NCBI GenBank assembly: GCA_027002265.1
Contig: JAMOTM010000077.1
Span: 1 to 64,000 of the forward strand
Length of the DNA: 64,000 nucleotides
From: Aquificota bacterium
GTDB lineage: Bacteria; Aquificota; Aquificia; Desulfurobacteriales; DQVG01
Direction: 5' to 3'
Shown: positions 16,747 through 26,094 of the stretch, in pieces
How the letters are laid out: every line of letters starts with the position of its first letter
Numbering within the stretch: the stretch's first letter is position 1
Program-made: the position numbers and the translations under genes
The notes under the pieces: generated by a model
Databases searched by the model: none
Seen by the model: the letters and a program-made list of their open reading frames with translations, nothing else
What the model was told of the DNA's origin: nothing

Positions 16747-17282
16747 TGAAAATAACTATATCTGGTGTGGCTGGGGTGGGAAAATCCACCCTGGTTTCTT
16801 TTTTTAAAGATAAATCCAAACGATTTTTTTTTAGAAAATACAAAATAGAAGATATTCTTCTTAACTTTTTTGAGGATAAAGCAAGAGTAAAAAAGCTTCC
16901 TAAATTCTTAAAAAGAAAAAAATTGGAAAAATTGTTAAAAAATATAAGAGTATTTAATTTAACTCAAACGATAAGGAAAAAAAAGTTATATTCATCTTAC
17001 GATAAGATCAGAGATAGTTATGTAATAGATGAAGACAAGTTAAATAATTTTTTTAAAAAAAAGAGCAATTATGTTTTAGAAGGTGTGGCATCTCATATAG
17101 TCGCCTCAAAAGATTCTCTTAATATAATTCTTTATACACATCCAAAAAAAATTTTTTTTAGACTTATAAAAAGAAAATATCCTAAAAGAAAAATTTTAGA
17201 GAATATAGAAGCTCAAAATATAGAATATAGTGCAAATGAACTTTACAAAAAAGGAGTAAGATTTTTCAAAATTAATATTTAG
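16746..17282 (+). CDS. AK6/Fap7-like P-loop nucleotide kinase (archaeal-type putative adenylate kinase)
   Basis: 178-residue P-loop protein. Walker A is GVAGVGKST (7-15). RDSYVIDEDKL (89-99) and EGVASHIV (112-119) match the RDSYVVDxDKL and xGHxSH stretches of the AK6/Fap7 (hCINAP) family. The LID-like segment RKYPKRKILENIEAQNIEY (143-161) matches the family's ENVEAE motif. In eukaryotes and archaea these proteins are adenylate kinases/ATPases linked to small-subunit ribosome assembly. An AK6-type protein in a bacterium is unusual. It is highly basic. Its ATG overlaps the leuC stop codon by one base and thrC follows after 10 bp, so it is in one operon. Confidence 0.72.
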   Translation: MKITISGVAGVGKSTLVSFFKDKSKRFFFRKYKIEDILLNFFEDKARVKKLPKFLKRKKLEKLLKNIRVFNLTQTIRKKKLYSSYDKIRDSYVIDEDKLNNFFKKKSNYVLEGVASHIVASKDSLNIILYTHPKKIFFRLIKRKYPKRKILENIEAQNIEYSANELYKKGVRFFKINI

Positions 17283-17292
17283 AGGGTAAAAG

Positions 17293-18495
17293 ATGAAATG
17301 GGAAGGAGTTATAAAAGCCTATAAAGATTTCTTACCTGTAACTGAAAAAACACCAATTATTACTTTACTAGAGGGAAATACCCCGTTAATAAAGGCAGAT
17401 AATTTAAGAGATTATATTTTTAGAAACTTAAAAGTTAAACCAAAGCTTTATTTAAAATTTGAGGGCTTAAATCCTACAGGTTCTTTTAAAGATCGTGGAA
17501 TGACTATGGCAATTTCTAAAGCTAAGGAAGATGGGGCTAAAGCTGTTATATGTGCTTCTACCGGAAATACCTCAGCTTCAGCTGCAGCTTATGCAGCAAA
17601 GGCAAATCAAAGAGCTGTGGTATTGATACCTGAAGGAAAAATAGCCTTGGGTAAACTTTCTCAGGCTTTGATGTATGGAGCTTTAGTTATTCAAATTAAG
17701 GGAAATTTTGATGTAGCTTTAAATTTGGTTAGAGATTTAGCTAATGTTTATCCTATTACAATAGTAAATTCTATAAACCCTTATAGACTTCAAGGTCAAA
17801 AAACTGCAGCTTTTGAAATAGTAGATGTTTTAGAAGATGCTCCAGATTTTCATTTTATTCCGGTTGGAAATGCAGGAAATATTTCTGCTTATTTCTTAGG
17901 ATATAAAGAGTATTTTGCAGCCGGCAGATCTAAAAAACTTCCAAGAATGTGTGGATTTCAAGCTGCAGGTGCGGCTCCTATTGTTTTAGGAAAAAAAGTT
18001 GATAATCCTGAAACTATAGCTACAGCTATAAGAATAGGAAACCCAGCTTCTTGGCAATTTGCGGTAAATGCTGTAAAGGATAGTAAAGGGACTATGGATA
18101 TGGTAACAGATGAAGAAATTTTGGAGGCTTATCGTTTGGTTGCAAAACTAGAAGGTGTATTTTGTGAGCCAGCTTCTGCGGCATCTATTGCAGGTTTAAT
18201 TAAAGTAGTTAAAACAATTGAGAAACAAGGTTATTATAAAAACTTGTATCCTAAAGATATTTCAAATGAAAAAATTGAAGATAAAATGAAAGGGATCTTT
18301 GATAAATACAACACTAAAGATTTAAAAAATGATTATGAAGATTTTATAGAATTCAAAAATGACGATGTTATTGTTTGTACTCTTACGGGACATGGTTTAA
18401 AGGATCCAAATACAGCTTTAAGTCAAGATTTTGATATTTATACTTTAGAGCCAGATTTAAATAAGATTTTAGAGCTTATAGAAAGAGGAAAATAA
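17293..18495 (+). CDS. thrC: Threonine synthase ThrC
   Basis: PLP enzyme that converts O-phosphohomoserine to threonine. The PLP lysine is K66 in [23 protein letters not shown] and the phosphate loop region [12 protein letters not shown] are typical of the short, B. subtilis-like class. At 400 residues it is longer than that class (about 350) because of a lysine-rich insertion (about 306-354) just before the C-terminal [10 protein letters not shown] motif. Homoserine kinase (thrB) lies 22 kb away. It is in an operon with the AK6-like gene upstream and hisZ 1 bp downstream. Confidence 0.93.
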   Translation: MKWEGVIKAYKDFLPVTEKTPIITLLEGNTPLIKADNLRDYIFRNLKVKPKLYLKFEGLNPTGSFKDRGMTMAISKAKEDGAKAVICASTGNTSASAAAYAAKANQRAVVLIPEGKIALGKLSQALMYGALVIQIKGNFDVALNLVRDLANVYPITIVNSINPYRLQGQKTAAFEIVDVLEDAPDFHFIPVGNAGNISAYFLGYKEYFAAGRSKKLPRMCGFQAAGAAPIVLGKKVDNPETIATAIRIGNPASWQFAVNAVKDSKGTMDMVTDEEILEAYRLVAKLEGVFCEPASAASIAGLIKVVKTIEKQGYYKNLYPKDISNEKIEDKMKGIFDKYNTKDLKNDYEDFIEFKNDDVIVCTLTGHGLKDPNTALSQDFDIYTLEPDLNKILELIERGK

Positions 18496-18496
18496 A

Positions 18497-19705
18497 ATGT
18501 TAGTTCCTCGAGGTTTTAATTATATTTTTGAAAACGTATATAGTGGTCTTTTTTCTCTAATTTCAAAAATAAAAAGTATTTATGAGGCTTGGGGATATGA
18601 GGCTTTAATTCCACCGGAGGTAGATTTTAAATCAACTTTTTCCCTTGAGGAAGAGAAACTTTTTAGATTTTTAGATAAATTTTCAGGAAAAACTTTAACT
18701 TTAAGACCTGATTTTACACCTCAAATAAAGAAATATGTTCTTTTCCTTAAAGAAAATTTATATCCTTTAAGATACTACTATTTTGGCAATATTTATAAAG
18801 ATGAAAAAAGTAAACGTCAAAATTTTGTAACAGGTATAGAAATTTTAGGAGAGCTTGGTTTAGAAGCAGATGGAGAAGTTTTATCTATTTTACATTTAAT
18901 ATTAAATATAACCTCTAAACCTTTCCAGGTAGATATAGGTCATACCCTATTTTTAGAGGGTTTATTTGAAGAATTAAAAAAACTTTTAAATCCTTCCCAA
19001 ATTATACATTTACAAAATATTTTGAAAAAAAAGGATTTTAGTCTTTTGGAAAAATTTTTTGAGGAAAGTAATTTAGATTCTAAAAAAAAGGAAGTTTTAA
19101 ACTTTATTTTAAATGCTTATGGTGGAAAAGAAGTTTTAAAAGAGGCAAGAAAATTTGTTTTAAATAAAAAAATGGAAAAAGCCATTTCGGATTTAGAAAA
19201 AGTTTATAGGGTGCTGGAGATATACGAGATAAAAGATAATTTAGTTTTTGACTTAAGTGAAATTCGAGGTTTAAATTATCATAAAGGAATAGTGTTTGAA
19301 GTTTTTATAAATTCATATCCCTTTCCAGTGGCTAAAGGTGGAAGATATTTAGTGAAGGAAACGGAAAAAGTCTGGGGAGTAGGTTTTACTTTAGATCTAG
19401 AAGCTATTTTACAATTTGTGTCTTTGCCAGAAGAAAAGATAAAAGTATATCTTATTGATAATACAGAAGATAAGAAACTGGCTTTAAAACTAGCTACTCT
19501 TTTAAGGAAAAAAGGATTTATAGTAGCAAGAGATATTATTAAAAGGGATAATAAAATTAGTTTAGAAATTGCAAAAAAGAAAAACTTAGATTTTGCAGTT
19601 GTTTTAAAGGAAAATGGATTTGATATTATTGTTTTAAACGAAAAAAAGAATTCTGAAAATAAATTAAAAGAAATTGAAAAAGTTTTAACTAAGATTTTAT
19701 CTTAA
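18497..19705 (+). CDS. hisZ: ATP phosphoribosyltransferase regulatory subunit HisZ
   Basis: Catalytically inactive histidyl-tRNA-synthetase paralogue that activates the short HisG in the first step of histidine synthesis. 402 residues. It begins PRGFNYIFENVYSG rather than the HisRS motif. Class II-like stretches are LTLRPDFTPQIKKY (motif 2 region) and KGGRYLVKETEKVWGVGFTLDLE (motif 3 region). A C-terminal anticodon-domain-like fold (about 315-400) is retained. The adjacent thrC stop is 1 bp upstream. The 3' end overlaps the convergent uvrA by 9 bp. HisG is not in the window. A true HisRS is less likely because the histidine-contact motifs are diverged. Confidence 0.85.
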   Translation: MLVPRGFNYIFENVYSGLFSLISKIKSIYEAWGYEALIPPEVDFKSTFSLEEEKLFRFLDKFSGKTLTLRPDFTPQIKKYVLFLKENLYPLRYYYFGNIYKDEKSKRQNFVTGIEILGELGLEADGEVLSILHLILNITSKPFQVDIGHTLFLEGLFEELKKLLNPSQIIHLQNILKKKDFSLLEKFFEESNLDSKKKEVLNFILNAYGGKEVLKEARKFVLNKKMEKAISDLEKVYRVLEIYEIKDNLVFDLSEIRGLNYHKGIVFEVFINSYPFPVAKGGRYLVKETEKVWGVGFTLDLEAILQFVSLPEEKIKVYLIDNTEDKKLALKLATLLRKKGFIVARDIIKRDNKISLEIAKKKNLDFAVVLKENGFDIIVLNEKKNSENKLKEIEKVLTKILS

Positions 19706-22285
19706 AACCTTTTTTAAAAATTTAGAGGTCCAGGTATCTTTTTTTATAATTTCTTCGGGAGTTCCTTTTGCAACCACTTTTCCTCCTTTCTCTCCGCCCT
19801 CAGGGCCTAGATCTATAATGTAGTCAGCACACTTTATAAATTCTAAATTATGTTCTATAACAATTACAGTATTTCCCTTATCTACAAGTTTATTTAAAAC
19901 TTCCAAAAGTTTTTTTACATCATCTATATGAAGACCCGTTGTAGGTTCATCTAAAAGATATAAAGTATGTCCGTAGGAACGTTTGGAAAGCTCGGAAGCT
20001 AGTTTCAATCTTTGAGCTTCTCCACCAGATAAAGTAGTGCTATTTTGTCCAAGTTTAAGATATCCCAAGCCAACTTCTTTTAAAACCTGGAGTTTTCTAA
20101 CAATAAAAGGATGATTTTCAAAAAATTCTAAGGCTTCATCTACGGTCATTTCTAAGATATCATAAATATTTTTCCCTTTATATTTAATTTCCAAAATATC
20201 GTCTCTAAATCTTTTTCCTTGACACTCATCACATAGAACTTTCATATCTGGCATAAAGAGCATTTCAACTTCTATATAACCTTCTCCTTTACATTTTTCG
20301 CATCTTCCCCCAGGAACGTTAAAAGAAAAATAACTTTTTGTATATCCACGGGCTTGGGACTCAGGTAAATTTGCAAAGATATCCCGTATATAATCCCAAA
20401 TTCCAATGTAAGTAGCTGGAACCGAACGAGAAGATTTTCCGGGAGGACTTTGATCTACCCAAATAACTTTATCTATAAGTTCTAAACCTTCTATATTTTT
20501 TATAGGAAGCTTATATTTTTCTATAAGTTTTGGTAAGTCCTTTCTTAGATTTTCTAAGTATTTATCTTTATATTTTCTTTTGTAAATTTCCTTTTCTTTT
20601 AAAAGAGCATCCAAAGAAGGTAAAAGAATATCAAATACAAAGGTGCTTTTTCCACTTCCGGAAACTCCAGTTATGCAAACTAAATTATTTAATGGAATTT
20701 CAAAATCTTCTTCCTTTATATTATGCATAGAGGCTTTATAAATTTTTAAAAATTTGTCTTGCTTTCTTCGCGTTTTTGGAATGTCTATTTTTAACTTTCC
20801 GCTTAAGTATTTGCCAGTTAAGGAATTTTCGTTTTTCTCTATTTCCTTTGGAGACCCCGTGGCTATTACTTGTCCACCGTGAATACCTGCTCTTGGACCC
20901 ATATCAACTATAAAGTCTGCAGCTTTTATAGTATCTAAATCATGTTCTACTACAATGACAGTATTACCGTAATCCCTAAGTCTTTTCAAAATAGAAATAA
21001 GCCTATCGTTATCCTTTGCATGAAGACCAATAGAAGGTTCATCTAAGATATATAAAACTCCTGAAAGTTTTGAAGCTATTTGAGTTGCAAGTCTTATTCT
21101 TTGAGCTTCTCCACCAGATAAAGTTTTTACTTTACGGTCTAGACTTAAGTAATCAGCTCCTACTTCAATTAGAAAAGAAAGACGCTCTAAAATTTCTTTT
21201 ACAATCTTTTTAAAAACCTCTATCTTTGATTTATCTTTAATTACTTTTAAAGGATTTTCATAAGCCTCTTTAAAATATTTATAAAGCTCTAAAATACTCA
21301 TTTGAGTAAATTCAATAATATTTTTTCCATCTATTTTTATAGAGAGAGCTTCTTTATTAAGTCTTTTCCCTTTACAAGTAGGACAGGTTACATACTTATA
21401 CTTTTCTACCTGAATATCTCCCATTCCAAGACAGGTAGGGCACGCTCCAAGAGGTAGGTTAAAAGAAAATAATCTTGGGGAGATTTCTTTAAAGGTAAAT
21501 CCACAATTAGGACAAGAATTTTTTGTGGAGAAAAACTCTATCTTTTTAGTTTCATAATCTTCTATCTCTACGTAACCTTTTGAAAGTTCTAAAGCTAACT
21601 CTAATGAAGATATAAAACGCTGACGATTATCTTCTTTTAGTTTTAATCTATCTACAATAAGTTCTATGGTATGAGTTTGATATTTATTAAGATCAAGTTT
21701 TAAAGCTTCTTCAATTAAATATTCTTTCCCGTCTATTTTAACTCTTAAAAATCCTCTTTTTAAAAGTTTTTCTAAAAGTTCTTTATGTTCGCCTTTTCTG
21801 TTTAAAACAAGAGGTGAGAGAATATATATTCTTTTATCTTTATATTTTTCAAAAGCAATACTGATTATTTCATTTATAGTCATAGGGGATAAGCTAATAT
21901 TACAATTAGGACAATAAGGAGTTCCTACCTTTGCAAACAAAAGACGAAGATGATCATATATTTCTGTAACCGTACCTACAGTGGAACGTGGATTTTTAGA
22001 AATAGTTTTTTGTTCTATTGCAATAACGGGAGATAGCCCCTCTATTTTATCTACTTCTGGTTTTTCTAAAAGTCCTAAAAATTGTTTTGCATAAGAGGAT
22101 AAACTTTCAACATATCTTCTATAACCTTCTGCATAAAGAACATCAAAGGCCAAAGTACTTTTACCACTTCCGGAAACCCCAGTTATAACTGTAAAAGTGA
22201 ATTTTGGAATTTCTAGATCAATGTTTTTTAAATTATGTTGACGAGCTCCTTTTATGATTATGTAATCCCTACTTTTATAGGTCAT
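19697..22285 (-). CDS. uvrA: Excinuclease ABC subunit A, UvrA
   Basis: DNA damage-recognition ATPase of nucleotide excision repair. It has two ABC modules, each with Walker A (GVSGSGKSTLAFDV and GVSGSGKSTFVFDI) and signature (LSGGEAQRIRLA and LSGGEAQRLKLA). Zinc sites are CPNC...CPTC (first module) and CEKC...CDEC (second). The stretch RRYVESLSSYAKQFLG is diagnostic. At 862 residues it is about 80 shorter than E. coli UvrA, probably from loop reductions. A GGGGGAT ribosome site precedes the ATG. Its upstream region faces the CRISPR-like repeats. Confidence 0.96.
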   Translation of the reverse strand: MTYKSRDYIIIKGARQHNLKNIDLEIPKFTFTVITGVSGSGKSTLAFDVLYAEGYRRYVESLSSYAKQFLGLLEKPEVDKIEGLSPVIAIEQKTISKNPRSTVGTVTEIYDHLRLLFAKVGTPYCPNCNISLSPMTINEIISIAFEKYKDKRIYILSPLVLNRKGEHKELLEKLLKRGFLRVKIDGKEYLIEEALKLDLNKYQTHTIELIVDRLKLKEDNRQRFISSLELALELSKGYVEIEDYETKKIEFFSTKNSCPNCGFTFKEISPRLFSFNLPLGACPTCLGMGDIQVEKYKYVTCPTCKGKRLNKEALSIKIDGKNIIEFTQMSILELYKYFKEAYENPLKVIKDKSKIEVFKKIVKEILERLSFLIEVGADYLSLDRKVKTLSGGEAQRIRLATQIASKLSGVLYILDEPSIGLHAKDNDRLISILKRLRDYGNTVIVVEHDLDTIKAADFIVDMGPRAGIHGGQVIATGSPKEIEKNENSLTGKYLSGKLKIDIPKTRRKQDKFLKIYKASMHNIKEEDFEIPLNNLVCITGVSGSGKSTFVFDILLPSLDALLKEKEIYKRKYKDKYLENLRKDLPKLIEKYKLPIKNIEGLELIDKVIWVDQSPPGKSSRSVPATYIGIWDYIRDIFANLPESQARGYTKSYFSFNVPGGRCEKCKGEGYIEVEMLFMPDMKVLCDECQGKRFRDDILEIKYKGKNIYDILEMTVDEALEFFENHPFIVRKLQVLKEVGLGYLKLGQNSTTLSGGEAQRLKLASELSKRSYGHTLYLLDEPTTGLHIDDVKKLLEVLNKLVDKGNTVIVIEHNLEFIKCADYIIDLGPEGGEKGGKVVAKGTPEEIIKKDTWTSKFLKKVLR

Positions 22286-22484
22286 AGGATAAATATCCCC
22301 CTGATCTTCCTATTAAGAGAATTTAAAGAAAGGCTGTTACTAAAAAATATGGATATTTAAAAATTTTTGTCAATTTTGAAAAAAGAAGATATTTTAAAAA
22401 TTATATTTAAACGGAAAAAAATAAAATCTCTTTCAACACATTCTAATTCTTCTATATATAATTGAAAAAAAATTTGAATTTTCA

Positions 22485-22850
22485 AATAGTAATTCCGCAT
22501 GGAAAAGCAGGCATTTCAAGAAGTCAACAAAAAAACATAAAGTAGGTAACTAAAATGGCGAGTTGCAATCCCGCCTAGAAAAGCAGAAATTTCAAGTCAA
22601 CAATTATTAATATATCAGATGAAAATGGTGATAAAGCAAGTTGTAATCCCGCCTAGAAAAGCAGGCATTTCAAGAAATACTTACAAATTATATCACACTT
22701 ATGAAATATCTGTTATAGATTCTCAAGTTGCAATCCCGCCTAGAAAAGCAGGCATTTCAAGCGGGGTAGATACCACCGCCCGCCCACCTCCCACATTAAT
22801 CCCGCCACAACCGGAGTTGCAATCCCGCCTAGAAAAGCAGGCATTTCAAG
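22485..22850 (-). CRISPR. Short irregular CRISPR-like array, five 36-nt repeats
   Basis: Five copies of a 36-nt repeat at 22485-22520, 22561-22596, 22639-22674, 22726-22761 and 22815-22850. On the + strand the repeat begins AGTTGCAATCCCGCC and ends GCAGGCATTTCAAG. The four unique intervals are 40, 42, 51 and 53 nt. Read on the minus strand the repeat ends in ATTGCAAC, like the 8-nt 3' handle of many type I/III repeats, and has a GCCT/AGGC mini-stem. The last three copies are nearly identical. The second has lost the 3' half of the mini-stem and the first is badly eroded. This polarity suggests the leader lies at higher coordinates. No cas gene is in the window. Confidence 0.72.
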
Positions 22851-22860
22851 GGAAGTGAGC

Positions 22861-22883
22861 TAGCCATTGGGATACAATGGCTA
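22861..22883. repeat. Perfect 9-bp inverted repeat next to the last CRISPR-like repeat
   Basis: TAGCCATTG, loop GGATA, CAATGGCTA. It begins 11 nt after the final repeat. On the + strand a T-rich stretch follows from about 22890, so a weak terminator facing the downstream gene is an alternative to a leader element. Confidence 0.6.
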
Positions 22884-22940
22884 CAAGTATTGTATTTTTT
22901 GAATATAAGCAAAAATTGGCTTAAAATTGCGAAAATAATA

Positions 22941-22958
22941 GCTAATAACAATATTAGC
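22941..22958. repeat. Perfect 7-bp inverted repeat in the putative leader
   Basis: GCTAATA, loop ACAA, TATTAGC. All but AT-only pairs are absent from the loop side, so a protein-binding operator is as likely as an RNA hairpin. It lies 90 nt from the last repeat. Confidence 0.4.
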
Positions 22959-23291
22959 ATTTGTTTATTTTGTCTTACATATATACGTAATACTTAATAT
23001 ACTTTTATTTTCAAATAGTTACGTTATTATTAAAATAATAGCAATTGAAAATTACTTTTGATTATCTAATGAAAACAATTTTCTAATTTCTTCCAATACT
23101 TAGAGAATATTTTTCAGGGTAAAAATTTCACTTTTTACTATTTAATGTTTCTGTATTACTTTAGTATTATTCGTATTCTGCTTTTAATAGATCTTATTTT
23201 TTTTATTTTATCATAAATTATTTTTTCGCAATTTTTCATAAATATTGCTAGGAAAAATGTTATAATTACCAAGAAAAAAGAGGAATATTAA

Positions 23292-23870
23292 ATGAAAGGG
23301 TATGACTTATTTTCTTTGGATGAAGATACCCGCTACCAGCTTCTCATCTCTTGTGTAATTCCAAGACCTATTGCCTGGGTAATGACAAAAGGAAAAAATG
23401 ATTATTTAAATTTAGCTCCTTTTTCTTTTTTTAATTTAATTACAAGTGATCCACCTTTACTTTTTTTATCTATAGGAAGAAGAGATAATAATGTTTTAAA
23501 AGATACTACAAGAAACATTTTAGAAAATAAGGAATTTGTTGTAAATATTCCTTCTAAAGAATTTGCAAAGCTTGTAAAACTTACAGGAAAAGCCCTTCCA
23601 TATGGAGAAAGTGAAGTAGAAAAATTTAATATCCCTATTGAAAAAAGCTTTAAGGTAAAGGTGCCAAGAGTAAAAGGTATTCCTTTTGCTTTAGAGTGCA
23701 TTTTGGAAAAACATTTTACTTTAGGAGATGACACAGATCCTATGGATATTATAGTTGGAAAAATATTATATGTTTATGCAAATGAAAATTATTTAAAAAA
23801 TCCAAAGGGAATTTTAGGTAGACTTGGAGGAAAATCTTTTACCGTAATTAATGAAATTTTTGAACTTTAA
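23292..23870 (+). CDS. Flavin reductase-like / flavoredoxin-type FMN-binding protein
   Basis: 192-residue split-barrel flavoprotein of the flavin reductase-like family. Typical features are the N-terminal CVIPRPIAWVMTKGKNDYLNLAPFSFFN, which binds FMN, SDPPLLFLSIG, and KDTTRNILENKEFVVNIPS. Family members transfer electrons from NAD(P)H or ferredoxin to flavin, or serve as flavoredoxin in sulfate reducers. The physiological partner is not evident. guaB follows after 18 bp on the same strand. Confidence 0.85.
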   Translation: MKGYDLFSLDEDTRYQLLISCVIPRPIAWVMTKGKNDYLNLAPFSFFNLITSDPPLLFLSIGRRDNNVLKDTTRNILENKEFVVNIPSKEFAKLVKLTGKALPYGESEVEKFNIPIEKSFKVKVPRVKGIPFALECILEKHFTLGDDTDPMDIIVGKILYVYANENYLKNPKGILGRLGGKSFTVINEIFEL

Positions 23871-25409
<1,539 letters not shown>

Positions 25410-25413
25410 ATAT

Positions 25414-26013
25414 ATGTTTGAATATATTGAGCTTTTTTTCTTGGGATATTTTGCGGCCCTAACTCCGGGGCCGGATTCTTTATTTGTTTTAAAAAATTCT
25501 TTTGTTTCTCTAAAAAATGCTTTTTTAAGTGTTCTTGGAATTTTACTTGGAAACATAATTTATCTTTCTTTAGTTTATTTTGGTTTTAGTAATTTAGGAA
25601 AAAATCCTTACTTTCTAGGACTAGTTTCTCTTTTTGGAGGATTTTATCTTTTATATTTAGCTTACTTATCTTTTAAGGAAAAAACGTATATAAAATTAGA
25701 TATAAATGAAAAGAAAATAGAAAATGAAGAAAAAGTTTTTTTAAAAGCTCTATTAACAAATCTTTCTAATCCAAAAGCTCTTTTATTTTTCTCAAGTATT
25801 TTAACTCCTTTTTTAACCAAAAATATTTTGCTTTCTTTATTATTTTTATATATAGGAATAGCCTTGGCTTTTTTTAGTATTGCTATATTTGGTTCAAAGA
25901 TACCTTTAAATAAAGATGAGAAAATATTAAGTATAGCTAATAAAATTATAGCTATTTTGTTTTTGATATTTTCTTATAAGCTATTTTCACAATTTATATA
26001 TACTATATTATAG
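25414..26013 (+). CDS. LysE/RhtB-family amino acid exporter
   Basis: Inner-membrane exporter of about six helices, 199 residues. The family opening is visible as GYFAALTPGPDSLFVLKNS (usual TPGPD/N motif), and LTNLSNPKALLFFSSIL matches the conserved NPKA motif in the second half. The substrate is unknown. It starts 4 bp after the guaB stop codon, so it probably depends on guaB transcription; no functional link to purines is apparent. Confidence 0.87.
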   Translation: MFEYIELFFLGYFAALTPGPDSLFVLKNSFVSLKNAFLSVLGILLGNIIYLSLVYFGFSNLGKNPYFLGLVSLFGGFYLLYLAYLSFKEKTYIKLDINEKKIENEEKVFLKALLTNLSNPKALLFFSSILTPFLTKNILLSLLFLYIGIALAFFSIAIFGSKIPLNKDEKILSIANKIIAILFLIFSYKLFSQFIYTIL

Positions 26014-26094
26014 TTTATATATAATGTAAAAATCATATAATATACAATACATATAATATAGATAATTTCAAAAATTAAAGCAGGAGGTATTCTC

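Larger units (their letters stand above)
22851..23291. other. AT-rich gene-free stretch beside the repeats, possible leader
   Basis: 441 bp between the last repeat and the flavin reductase-like gene, very AT rich and without a convincing reading frame. It contains two perfect palindromes (annotated separately) and the minus-strand box TACAAT at 22889-22894 without a clear -35 box. A CRISPR leader function is an inference from its position at the well-conserved end of the array. The right-hand part must also carry the start signals of the downstream gene. Confidence 0.4.

Noticed and set aside
22619-22858. A 79-codon reading frame over the CRISPR-like repeats
   Set aside because: It simply reads through three repeat copies (giving the repeated peptide AIPPRKAGIS) and has no ribosome site.
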